52,543 bases of DNA, from positions 1-52,543 of the forward strand of contig DBHE01000057.1 of assembly GCA_002296055.1 (NCBI GenBank). Reading direction: 5' to 3'. Source of the stretch: Pseudomonadaceae bacterium UBA836 (GTDB taxonomy: Bacteria; Pseudomonadota; Gammaproteobacteria; Pseudomonadales; Pseudomonadaceae). This document shows positions 8,824 through 16,857 of the stretch, one piece after another; the first letter of the stretch is position 1, and each line of letters opens with the position of its first letter. The notes beneath the pieces are model-generated. The model had not been told where the DNA came from. It worked only from the letters and a program-made list of their open reading frames with translations, and did not search any database. The position numbers were made by a program, and so were the translations under genes.

Positions 8824-9916
8824 GGCTCAAGCGCTCATCCGGTAAGTAAGGCGCCGGATCGATGGCGGGGGCACGCCCCAGCATCAAGTCAGCCAGCAGA
8901 CGACAGGAGGCTGGCGCAAGCACCAGCCCATTACGGTAGTGGCCCACATTCAGCCACAACCCCGGACGCGCACTCAGAGGTCCGATGTAGGGCACACCAT
9001 CCGGCGAGCCCGGCCGCAGCCCGGCCCATTGCGCCACTGGCGCCTGATCGGCCAGATCAGGCAGTAGTGCCTCAGCACTGGCGCGCAAAGACGCGAGCGC
9101 CTGCTCAGTAGTGGCCTTATCAAAGCCGGCATGCTCCAAGGTGCTGCCAATCAGAATATGCCCGTCGCGGCGCGGTATCGCGTAGCGTCCCTGGGCCATG
9201 ACAATGGACGGCAACCAGCCCGGCGCCATCCGGTACAGCAGCATCTGCCCCTTCACCGGCTCAACCGGCAGCGCCAGCGCCTCAGCGGCCAGCCAGTCGC
9301 CCCCCCAGGCGCCGGCACACAGCAACACCGCATCCCCCAACACCACGCCTGCGGCGGTGCGTACACCAACGACTCGCTCACCGTCGTGCTGCAGGCCCTC
9401 GGCTGCGCAGTGTTCATGCAGGGAAAAACCGGAGAATTGCAGCAAACGAGCGCGTAACGCCTTCATCAGCCGGGGGTTGCGTACATTCGCCAGATCAGCC
9501 TGCCACAACGCGCCGGCAAAGCCGGTGGCCAGCTGCGGCACCTGTTGATAAACAAAACCACGGTCAACCTGTTGCAACGGCCTGTCCTGCTGCGCCGCCC
9601 ACTGCAGCGCCTGGCCCTGCTCATCCAGGTCAAGCCACAGCAAGCCGCAGGGATGTAATTCAGGGTCGATGCCGGTGTCGGCGAGCAGTTGGGCCGCCAG
9701 CGACCCGTAGTAGCCTTGGGACCACTGCGCCAGAGCGCTGATGGGCTGGCTGTAGCGCCAGGGGTACAACGGCGAGACGATACCGCCGCCAGCCCAGGAG
9801 GCCTCCTGCCCCAACTCACCGCGCTCCAGCAGAGTGACTCGACAGCCAGCCTGCAGCAACTCCAGCGCACTGAGACACCCCATAACACCACCACCCACTA
9901 CCACTACATCCTGCAT
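8807..9916 (-). CDS. thiO: Glycine oxidase ThiO (FAD-dependent)
   Basis: ThiO oxidises glycine to iminoglycine, the precursor of the thiazole ring of thiamine. The 369-residue protein begins with the FAD dinucleotide fold VVVVGGGVMGCLSALELLQ. The GQEASWAGGG segment and the C-terminal AGLRPGSPDGVPYIGP and GHYRNGLVLAP motifs of the DAO family follow. The ATG at 9916 has a strong GGGGAGGG ribosome site. Position directly after pilSR is the same as I recall in other pseudomonads. The last five residues (QGSTD) and the TGA stop are encoded by the terminal repeat of the element at 8762-8823, so the native C-terminus was probably replaced by the insertion. The change is small and function is probably kept. 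Confidence 0.93.
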   Translation of the reverse strand: MQDVVVVGGGVMGCLSALELLQAGCRVTLLERGELGQEASWAGGGIVSPLYPWRYSQPISALAQWSQGYYGSLAAQLLADTGIDPELHPCGLLWLDLDEQGQALQWAAQQDRPLQQVDRGFVYQQVPQLATGFAGALWQADLANVRNPRLMKALRARLLQFSGFSLHEHCAAEGLQHDGERVVGVRTAAGVVLGDAVLLCAGAWGGDWLAAEALALPVEPVKGQMLLYRMAPGWLPSIVMAQGRYAIPRRDGHILIGSTLEHAGFDKATTEQALASLRASAEALLPDLADQAPVAQWAGLRPGSPDGVPYIGPLSARPGLWLNVGHYRNGLVLAPASCRLLADLMLGRAPAIDPAPYLPDERLSQGSTD

Positions 9917-9989
9917 CCACCCTCCCCTTGTGCGCCCATCTGTGAACCGCGTTCTTCACTACCCTAAAAAATCAAAACTGTCCCATCTA

Positions 9990-10254
9990 GGGAAGCACTG
10001 ATTAATTCCGCACGCGCTCTGCGAGTGCTCAAGCGTGTAGCTGCAAGGCGCGATGTGCGGCCAATAGTGGTTCTATTGGCAAGCAGCGCAACGCAGTAGA
10101 TGCATGCTTGAGCGCTCGCCCTACGGGGCGTTCAGGCTGGGCCGCACTCTGCGTTGTGATTTCTCGACAGGTCTAGACATGCCTTCGAAACCACGCCTTT
10201 ATTGCAGCCCAGCCTGAACGCCAGAGGGCATGCGGAATTAATCAGTGCTTCCCT
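9990..10254. mobile_element. MITE-like 265-bp element with 25-bp terminal inverted repeats
   Basis: AGGGAAGCACTGATTAATTC and the next five bases CGCA(C/T) at 9990-10014 recur inverted at 10230-10254. Inside are further nested inverted repeats: GCTCAAGC near 10028-10035 against GCTTGAGC near 10106-10113, and GTTCAGGCTGGGC (about 10129-10141) against GCCCAGCCTGAAC (about 10207-10219). There is no open reading frame of transposase size. It looks like a non-autonomous element mobilised in trans. A 62-bp relative sits at 8762-8823. The flanks (CT on the left, GG on the right) give no convincing duplication. Confidence 0.85.
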
Positions 10255-10625
10255 GGCCGCAATTGCGACCAAAGTTGGTCTGTGCGCGAGGCCAATCACT
10301 GCAAAGCCTGCACGCTGCGCCTGTCACCCGCTCAGAGAAACCGGTATGATACGCCTTCTCTGAACTACTCCAATGGCCGATCACAATCCGCCCATTGAGC
10401 CCTGGCCGGCAATTCCACACGAAGCGCCACCCGTTACATCATCAGCCAACACTGATAACTCATGCCTGGGCGTTCGGAGCAGACAGCACACATTGCTTGA
10501 CGTGCTTTCGGCGCAGCCACAAGCGACAGCCGAAGACAAGCCCGTTTGCTAGCCGCCCCGACATTGGCCGACCTGATCACTGGAGAGTTCAAACCCCTTT
10601 TTTTTTGCAAAGAGGCGACAGGTAA
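10255..10625. other. Intergenic region upstream of mqo
   Basis: The 371 bases contain no convincing gene; the open frames are short and lack a plausible ribosome site. The 3' end is a run of nine T residues (10598-10606) directly before the mqo ribosome site (AGAGG, 10611-10615). No confident sigma-70 promoter was recognised, though mqo must be transcribed from this interval or from the repeat element. Confidence 0.5.
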
Positions 10626-12107
10626 ATGACGGCAACGAACGTGGATGTATTGCTGGTCGGTGGTGGTGTCATGAGCGCCACCCTGGGCATGTTGCTCAAG
10701 CAGCTGGATCCGGCCCTGACCATTACCCTGGTCGAACGCCTGGATCACGTAGCCCATGAAAGCACCGACGGCTGGAACAACGCAGGCACCGGACACGCCG
10801 GCTACTGCGAGCTCAACTACACCCCCGAAGATCAAAATGGCAATGTCACCATTGAGCGCGCACTGGCGATCAATGCCTCCTTTGAAGTAACCCTGCAGTT
10901 CTGGAGCTACCTGGTAGAACAGGGCATCATCCAGAATCCGTCCGACTTCATTAATGCCACTGCCCATCAAAGCTTTGTCTGGGGCGAGAAGGACGTTGCC
11001 TTCCTGCGCAAGCGGCACGAGCTGCTGAGCAATCACCACCTGTTTGCCGAGATGAAGTTCAGCGACTCCCCCGAGCAACTGCGCGAGTGGATGCCGCTGA
11101 TCATGTCCAGCCGTGACACCAACCTGCCCTTCGCCGCCACTCGGGTGGAACACGGTTCGGATGTCGACTTTGGCTCGCTGACCCGCCGTATGATCGCCCA
11201 CCTGCAGCAGCAGGACGGCTTTGATCTGCGCCTCAGCCACTCGGTCAAGTCGCTGCGCAAGAGCAAGCGCGGCCACTGGCGCGTGGTGGTAGAAGACGAA
11301 AAGAGCGGTAAAGACCTCGACATCAACGCCAAGTTTGTCTTCCTCGGCGCCGGCGGCGGCTCACTGCCGCTGCTGCAAAAGTCCAATATTGATGAAAGCC
11401 AGGGCTACGGCGGCTTCCCGGTCAGCGGCCAATGGCTGGTCTGCCAGGACCCCGAAGTAGTCAAGCGCCACAGCTCCAAGGTCTACGGCAAGGCACCGGT
11501 CGGTGCACCGCCGATGTCGGTCCCGCACCTGGACACCCGCATCATCAACGGCAAGCCAGCCCTGCTGTTTGGTCCGTTCGCCGGCTTCACCACCAAGTTC
11601 CTCAAGAAGGGCTCGGTGTTTGACCTGTTCTCTTCGGTCAAACCCTATAACGTGGCGCCGATGATGGCGGTTGGCCGGGACAATATGGACCTGACCAAGT
11701 ACCTGATTGCCGAGTCGTTCCAGTCGCATAAGGACCGGGTCGACTCACTGCGCAACTTCTTCCCGGATGCCCAGGAGAAGAACTGGAAGCTGCAGAATGC
11801 CGGCATGCGCGTACAGATCATCAAGAAGGACGCCAAAGGCCACGGCAAACTGGAGTTTGGCACCGAGATTGTCGCAGCCAAAGACGGCACCCTGGCGGCG
11901 CTGCTGGGCGCCTCTCCTGGCGCATCCACCGCCGTCCAGGCGATGATCGACGTACTGGAACGTTGCTTCAAGGACCGCATCGCCAGCCCCGAGTGGCAGG
12001 CCCGCATGCGTGAGCTGGTGCCGTCCTACGGCCAGTCTCTGGTCAATGACGGCGCCCTGCTCAAGCAGGTGCGCGAGCGCACGCTGAGCACCCTCAAGCT
12101 GCGCTGA
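10626..12107 (+). CDS. mqo: Malate:quinone oxidoreductase
   Basis: Mqo is a peripheral inner-membrane flavoenzyme that oxidises malate to oxaloacetate and passes electrons to quinone, replacing or supplementing malate dehydrogenase in the TCA cycle. The 493-residue product has the FAD-binding N-terminus VDVLLVGGGVMSATLGMLL. The family motifs DGWNNAGTGHAG, EHGSDVDFG, FLGAGGGSLPLLQ and LLGASPGAST are present. Length and motifs are typical of full-length Mqo. It stands alone on the plus strand, convergent with the M48 protease gene. The ribosome site AGAGG lies 10 bases before the ATG and just after a T9 tract. Confidence 0.97.
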   Translation: MTATNVDVLLVGGGVMSATLGMLLKQLDPALTITLVERLDHVAHESTDGWNNAGTGHAGYCELNYTPEDQNGNVTIERALAINASFEVTLQFWSYLVEQGIIQNPSDFINATAHQSFVWGEKDVAFLRKRHELLSNHHLFAEMKFSDSPEQLREWMPLIMSSRDTNLPFAATRVEHGSDVDFGSLTRRMIAHLQQQDGFDLRLSHSVKSLRKSKRGHWRVVVEDEKSGKDLDINAKFVFLGAGGGSLPLLQKSNIDESQGYGGFPVSGQWLVCQDPEVVKRHSSKVYGKAPVGAPPMSVPHLDTRIINGKPALLFGPFAGFTTKFLKKGSVFDLFSSVKPYNVAPMMAVGRDNMDLTKYLIAESFQSHKDRVDSLRNFFPDAQEKNWKLQNAGMRVQIIKKDAKGHGKLEFGTEIVAAKDGTLAALLGASPGASTAVQAMIDVLERCFKDRIASPEWQARMRELVPSYGQSLVNDGALLKQVRERTLSTLKLR

Positions 12108-12142
12108 GGCAAGGTGCTGGGCAGGGGTTGCCGACGCAGCCC

Positions 12143-13198
12143 CTACTCAGCGTCTTTAAAGCGCTCTATCCTCTCCGGCGTTGGCGGGTGGGTAGACAGA
12201 AAGCGGCTCACCGTGCCCCCTTCATCACCCTCTTGCGGCGGGTCCAACCGCTGCATGATGTCGACAAAACGCGACGGCGCAATGTGCCGTGCGCGCAGCA
12301 TCTCCAGGGCAAAATCGTCGGCCTCCTCCTCCATGCCACGCCGATAGGCCAGCGTCGCCAGCAAGGCAGGTACACCGCTAACAAGATCCGAGGCGGCAGA
12401 GATATCACCGGTCATCGACGCCATCACAAATACCAATAGCGACCCCTGTACCAGGTTGCGCATGCCGTGACGGTGCACCGCGTGCCCAGCCTCATGCGCC
12501 AGCACCGCCACCAACTCGTCATCGTGACGAGCCAGACTGACCATTGCATCGGTAAACACCAGGTGCCCGCCCGGTAGCGCAAAGGCGTTGGCTCCCAGCG
12601 CAGGCGCGGAGCGAAAGTGGACCTTGAGCGAGCGCTCCGGGTACTGTTCGGTCAGCCACTGCAGACTTGGCTGCATATGCGCCAGCACCGCCTGCTGTCT
12701 CGCCTCACCGAGCTGGCTGGGCTCGGCCCAGGTGCGGTCTATAGCCTCCAGGGCCTCACTGCCGGCCAGCTCCTCCAGCGACTCGGGCAGGGCTCGCGCA
12801 ATCTGATCGGCTGCCCATGGCACGCCCCAGATCACACCACCAACCATCAGCGCCAGAGTCAGTAGCAACGACAGCAGGATCAGCCGCGGGCTGACCTCCA
12901 GCCGATGCAGCCAAAGCGTACCGGCAGTGGCTGCGCGTAACCCGCGCACCAGCCGCTGCACCCCGGCTACGTTCTTTGACTCCAGCACGGCCGCCTCGCC
13001 CAAGTGCAGATAGCAGCCAGCGCTGCCAACCTGCATACCCAGACGCACCTGAGACGGCGCAAACTGCAGCACCTGGCCGTCAACCAGGCGCAGACTCAAG
13101 TGTCCGTCGCTGACCCAGGCTTGAGCATCGCGCGCCTGGCTTGAGTGACCATCGAAGTAGCGGCCAGCAACCCGCTCAGCCGAATCCGAAGCCGACAT
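12143..13198 (-). CDS. M48 family membrane-anchored metallopeptidase
   Basis: This 351-residue protein has the M48 zinc-protease motif HEAGH inside VLAVLAHEAGHAVHRHG. A downstream glutamate-rich segment (GMEEEADDFALEM) supplies the third ligand, typical of the Oma1/HtpX/BepA relatives. One clear membrane helix (LILLSLLLTLALMVGGVIW, about residues 102-120) separates an N-terminal domain from the protease domain, so the protease probably faces the periplasm. The start at 13198 (MSASDSAERV) has GGGAG nine bases upstream; an ATG at 13207 is an alternative. The gene overlaps the end of the upstream yjgN-like gene by 23 bases, indicating coupled translation. The substrate is unknown; membrane protein quality control is the family expectation. 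Confidence 0.88.
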   Translation of the reverse strand: MSASDSAERVAGRYFDGHSSQARDAQAWVSDGHLSLRLVDGQVLQFAPSQVRLGMQVGSAGCYLHLGEAAVLESKNVAGVQRLVRGLRAATAGTLWLHRLEVSPRLILLSLLLTLALMVGGVIWGVPWAADQIARALPESLEELAGSEALEAIDRTWAEPSQLGEARQQAVLAHMQPSLQWLTEQYPERSLKVHFRSAPALGANAFALPGGHLVFTDAMVSLARHDDELVAVLAHEAGHAVHRHGMRNLVQGSLLVFVMASMTGDISAASDLVSGVPALLATLAYRRGMEEEADDFALEMLRARHIAPSRFVDIMQRLDPPQEGDEGGTVSRFLSTHPPTPERIERFKDAE

Positions 13199-14474
13199 CA
13201 AAGGCATCTCCCAGCTCCATGCCAACCGCACCAGCGCGCTGCGCCTCGCCGGCGATAAAGCCATCCAGATCACCCGCCACTTCCATCTCGGTGCAGGACG
13301 CGCGATAGGTCGCCATGCGCACTTTGGCCCAAGGCGTGAAGAACCCCATGGTCAGCAGAATCAACAGCGAGTTGGTGAAGAAAATCCAGAGCAGGCGGCG
13401 CTTGCCCAGGTTGGAGACAAAGCCATGCTGCTCAAGCTTCACGCCGTTAATAACCAGGTTGGTCAGGCCCGCCATCATGTAGCCAAACAACACCAGATAG
13501 GCGGCGAAGCCGAATACCACCATCAATGGCTGGTAGACCACCGAGAGCACGCCGCCAAGCAGCAGTGTCGCGACAAACATGCCAAGCATCTTGAGGAAGA
13601 ACACATACACCTCGCCCACGCTCAGGTTCAGTGCGAACGCACTGCGCCCATAGCGGGCGTTGCCGGTGAGAAACTGGTGCCAACGCTGTACTGCAAACGG
13701 CACCATCAAGCCCAGCGTCAACAGGGCCAGCAACGGCCAGAGGTAAACCACCTGAACTGCCTGCCAATAGCGACCGGTGAAGTCAAAGCGAATGTTGCGA
13801 TAGGCGCTATTGATGGCGTGAAACTTGAGCGAGCGGACAATGATCCAGGGCACCAGCGGGATGAAAACCACCAACAGCGCCATAGCGGCAATTGGGAAGA
13901 AGTTTGAAGCGATGGTCCAGACGATAAAGGCTGCGACCGCCACCAGGCGACCACGGAAGATAACCCAAGGATCTGCCAGATACTGGAAACTCTGCTGCTC
14001 CAGCAGCGTGTGTCCGTAGAAGTACTGCAGATTACGCACCTTGGCCCAGGGCGCGTAAAAGCCTAGGGTCACCACCATCAACAGAATGTTGACGATCCAG
14101 ATGCCGAAGTACTCGCTGCCGTTACCAGTAAAAGCAAAGGGTGCCATGCGCCGCTGCGGCTGTTCACCCGGTGCCGGCCGGGGCGCAGCGCCGACAGGCG
14201 GCACCGCTGCGCCAGCCTGCGGGGCGGTCTCAGCCTGGACGGCAGCGCCTTCGGGCACCACGTCGGTGAGCAGGCCCGCCTCACGCAGACGTTGCTGATA
14301 CCGTGTGGCCATGGTCTCGGAGAGGCCGGACTTTATGATCACCGGCGTGCCGGTGAGCAGGCGATCCAATTGGCGGCTACCAAACCCCAGGCGCAGCAGG
14401 TTCTCCCGCAACTGCTGCTCACTCACCGCGCTATCGCGCTCGCCTTTGCAGCTCACCTTGAATGTATCGTGCAT
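13176..14474 (-). CDS. YjgN/DUF898 family multispanning membrane protein
   Basis: This is a 432-residue protein of unknown function. Residues 1-110 are soluble: a helical N-terminal segment, then an alanine/proline-rich linker. The DUF898 domain (about 110-400) has many membrane helices. The domain is an internal duplication: LGFYAPWAKVR recurs near the end as MGFFTPWAKVR, each followed by a conserved short region (YFYGHTLLE and ATYRASCTE). It overlaps the downstream M48 peptidase gene, an association I recall from other pseudomonads, suggesting the two work together in the inner membrane. No promoter is obvious. Confidence 0.85.
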   Translation of the reverse strand: MHDTFKVSCKGERDSAVSEQQLRENLLRLGFGSRQLDRLLTGTPVIIKSGLSETMATRYQQRLREAGLLTDVVPEGAAVQAETAPQAGAAVPPVGAAPRPAPGEQPQRRMAPFAFTGNGSEYFGIWIVNILLMVVTLGFYAPWAKVRNLQYFYGHTLLEQQSFQYLADPWVIFRGRLVAVAAFIVWTIASNFFPIAAMALLVVFIPLVPWIIVRSLKFHAINSAYRNIRFDFTGRYWQAVQVVYLWPLLALLTLGLMVPFAVQRWHQFLTGNARYGRSAFALNLSVGEVYVFFLKMLGMFVATLLLGGVLSVVYQPLMVVFGFAAYLVLFGYMMAGLTNLVINGVKLEQHGFVSNLGKRRLLWIFFTNSLLILLTMGFFTPWAKVRMATYRASCTEMEVAGDLDGFIAGEAQRAGAVGMELGDAFDVGFGFG

Positions 14475-14592
14475 AACTGACCTTCCGTTGCCGTTTTTGA
14501 TGCTGTCCTAGCCAATGGCATAGTGCCAGACAGGTGCGCCATTCAAACAAGCACGCCAATCCGGCGCAAGCGCCCAAGGGTGGATATGTGCG

Positions 14593-15330
14593 CTATTGCC
14601 GAGTCACGTCCATCACCACGCCCTCGCGCACCAGCGACTCAAACGCCTGATCCAGGCGGTTCATCAGCGCCTGGGCCTGCGCATGCTGCCGCGAGACGAA
14701 TAACCGCATGGGCGGCTCATCGACCACGATATGCGGTAGCGCATCGATACCCAGCGACGCCGAAGCCGAAGCAACCTGCCCTCGATAATCAAGCAAATAG
14801 TCGCCGCGCCCGCGCAGTAGCATGCGAATGGCACCGGTGTGCGAGCTGCTGGAGCGCGTCTGCAGCGCCAGCCGCGTATCTTGCAGCGTGCGCGAGACCG
14901 GCAGGCTGTAGCTGTAGTTGGTGATCAGAATAAGAGTGCGGCCCTGCAGGCTGTCGGGCCAGGTGGGCACGGGCTCGCCCGGACGGTAATACAGGTTGAT
15001 AGGTACCAGCCCAAAAGTGGCATGGCTATGCAGGGTGTAGGCTTCCAGCCCAACCTGATTGTTCAGCCCCAGCCAAAGATCCAGCTCGCCGGACATCAGC
15101 CCCCGACGTACCCGTGCCACGGGCAGCAAACGCACTTCGTAGGGATAGCCGGCATGTTCCAGCAAGCGCACCATGACCTGCACCGCGTGACCGGTGGCGC
15201 GGCCCTCGGCATCGTATTCGGCGTACTCTGGATAAGGCAGCATAGCCAGACGCAGGGGGACATCCGATTGCGCCTGCGCCAAAGGCTGCCAGAACAAACC
15301 GAGCAGGCAGATGATTGCCAGGTACTTCAT
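14593..15330 (-). CDS. Periplasmic solute-binding (SBP family 3-like) protein
   Basis: The 245-residue product starts at MKYLAIICLLGLFWQ with a Sec signal peptide cleaved near AQAQ-S (about residue 22). The frame extends upstream to 15396, but only this start gives a signal peptide directly at the N-terminus. The mature part has the bilobed SBP_bac_3 pattern: PLRLAMLPYPEYAEYD and RATGHAVQVMVRLLEHAG at the N-lobe, and VARVRRGLMSGELDLWLG as the substrate loop. Such single genes without an ABC permease are common in pseudomonads. No transporter gene is adjacent. The ligand is unknown; an amino-acid-like compound or a signalling input is possible. Confidence 0.82.
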   Translation of the reverse strand: MKYLAIICLLGLFWQPLAQAQSDVPLRLAMLPYPEYAEYDAEGRATGHAVQVMVRLLEHAGYPYEVRLLPVARVRRGLMSGELDLWLGLNNQVGLEAYTLHSHATFGLVPINLYYRPGEPVPTWPDSLQGRTLILITNYSYSLPVSRTLQDTRLALQTRSSSSHTGAIRMLLRGRGDYLLDYRGQVASASASLGIDALPHIVVDEPPMRLFVSRQHAQAQALMNRLDQAFESLVREGVVMDVTRQ

Positions 15331-15421
15331 GGCGACTCTCTTGTTATCGTGCAAACCTGAAGGGGCGCCAGAAAAGCGCCCTGACCTCAAAAGCATAGCG
15401 CCAAATGGCCATCAGCAAGGC

Positions 15422-15453
15422 AAAAAAAACCCACGACCAACGTCGTGGGTTTT
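15422..15453 (-). terminator. Intrinsic terminator of glyA
   Basis: A 12-bp stem (AAAACCCACGAC at 15426-15437 with GTCGTGGGTTTT at 15442-15453) has a 4-base loop. On the minus strand it is followed by a run of eight T residues (15429-15422), 18 bases after the glyA stop. A further small GC hairpin (GGGCGC...GCGCCC, about 15363-15381) lies toward the next gene. Confidence 0.94.
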
Positions 15454-15470
15454 GGCTAGAGCGCTTTGGA

Positions 15471-16724
15471 TCAGGCGCCGTAGACCGGCAGCCGAGCACA
15501 AATGGTCTTGACCTGCTCACGCACACGATCAACCACAGACTCATCGCCCATGTTGTCGAGGATGTCGCAGATCCAGCCGGCCAGCGCTTCGCAGTCGGCC
15601 TCAACAAAACCACGAGTGGTCACCGCCGGAGTGCCGATACGCAGACCAGAGGTCACAAAGGGCGAGCGCGGATCATTCGGTACGCTGTTCTTGTTGACCG
15701 TGATGAAGGCACGACCCAAGGCAGCGTCGGCGTCTTTGCCGGTAATGTCCTGCTTGATCAGCGACAGCAGGAACAGGTGGTTCTGAGTGCCGCCGGATAC
15801 CACGTCAAAGCCGCGCTCTACAAACACCTTGGCCATGGCCTGGGCGTTCTTTACTACCTGCTGCTGGTAGGTCTTGAACTCGGGCTGCAGCGCTTCCTTG
15901 AAGCAGATCGCTTTGGCGGCAATAACGTGCTCCAGCGGGCCGCCTTGGGCGCCTGGGAAAACCGCAGAGTTCAGCTTCTTTTCGATCTCTTCGTTGGCAC
16001 GCGCCAGAATCAGACCACCACGCGGACCACGCAGGGTCTTGTGGGTAGTGGTGGTCACTACATCAGCAAACGGCACCGGGTTGGGGTATACACCTGCAGC
16101 AACCAGACCAGCAACGTGAGCCATGTCCACAAACAGGTAGGCTCCGACCTTGTCGGCAATCGCACGGAAGCGGGCGAAATCCAGCACCTGGGAGTAGGCG
16201 CTGAAACCGGCAACGATCATCTTCGGCTTGTGCTCAACAGCCAGACGCTCGACTTCGTCGTAGTCGATCAGGCCCTGATCGTTGATGCCGTACTGCACCG
16301 CGTTGTACAGCTTGCCGGAGGAGGAAACCGACGCGCCGTGGGTCAGGTGACCACCGTGGGCCAGGCTCATGCCCAGGATGGTGTCGCCAGCCTGCAGCAG
16401 CGCCAGATACACGGCAGCATTAGCCTGCGAGCCCGCGTGCGGCTGCACGTTGGCGTAATCGGCACCGAACAGCTCCTTGGCGCGATCGATGGCCAGCTGT
16501 TCCACAACGTCAACGTGCTCGCAGCCACCGTAGTAACGCTTGCCCGGATAGCCCTCGGCGTACTTGTTGGTCAGTACCGAGCCCTGGGCCTGCATCACCG
16601 CCGGGCTGGTGTAGTTCTCCGAGGCAATCAGTTCGATGTGCTCTTCTTGGCGCACGGCTTCCTGCTGCATCGCAGCCCAAAGGTCAGCATCGAATGTGGC
16701 GATATCGTTGGAACGGCTAAACAT
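15471..16724 (-). CDS. glyA: Serine hydroxymethyltransferase
   Basis: GlyA interconverts serine and glycine using tetrahydrofolate and PLP, feeding one-carbon metabolism. The 417-residue length is typical. [21 protein letters not shown] and [15 protein letters not shown] form the substrate site. The PLP lysine is K229 in [14 protein letters not shown], and [14 protein letters not shown] closes the C-terminal domain. It is transcribed separately with its own terminator and lies just downstream of the MorA-like gene, the arrangement I recall for glyA3-morA in P. aeruginosa. The ATG at 16724 is supported by the canonical MFSRSNDIA start. Confidence 0.98.
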   Translation of the reverse strand: MFSRSNDIATFDADLWAAMQQEAVRQEEHIELIASENYTSPAVMQAQGSVLTNKYAEGYPGKRYYGGCEHVDVVEQLAIDRAKELFGADYANVQPHAGSQANAAVYLALLQAGDTILGMSLAHGGHLTHGASVSSSGKLYNAVQYGINDQGLIDYDEVERLAVEHKPKMIVAGFSAYSQVLDFARFRAIADKVGAYLFVDMAHVAGLVAAGVYPNPVPFADVVTTTTHKTLRGPRGGLILARANEEIEKKLNSAVFPGAQGGPLEHVIAAKAICFKEALQPEFKTYQQQVVKNAQAMAKVFVERGFDVVSGGTQNHLFLLSLIKQDITGKDADAALGRAFITVNKNSVPNDPRSPFVTSGLRIGTPAVTTRGFVEADCEALAGWICDILDNMGDESVVDRVREQVKTICARLPVYGA

Positions 16725-16838
16725 GTAACGGCCCCCTGCTAGGTCGTCGATGAAAAAAGAGGCGGCAGTTTACCGCAAGCGCCGGTTTGTAGCACATGAA
16801 ATGCGCTCAGCTACCGACAAATATCGCTCAATCTGCAA

Positions 16839-16857
16839 CGCAGGCGTTCAGCCTGCG
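16839..16857 (-). terminator. Hairpin spanning the morA-like stop codon
   Basis: CGCAGGC (16839-16845) and GCCTGCG (16851-16857) form a 7-bp stem over the TGA stop (16848-16850). There is no strong T-run after it, so it is at best a weak or Rho-assisted end of the transcript. Confidence 0.35.

Noticed and set aside
8762..10254. A composite transposon carrying thiO
   Set aside because: Two related repeat elements flank thiO, but there is no transposase gene and no target duplication, and thiO next to pilR is the ancestral order as I recall it.
10238..10625. Small open frames upstream of mqo (60 and 76 codons)
   Set aside because: They overlap the repeat element or the mqo leader, lack ribosome sites and show no protein-like pattern.
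15405..16742. A 445-codon open frame antisense to glyA
   Set aside because: The glyA reading frame has every family motif; the antisense frame shows none and no ribosome site.
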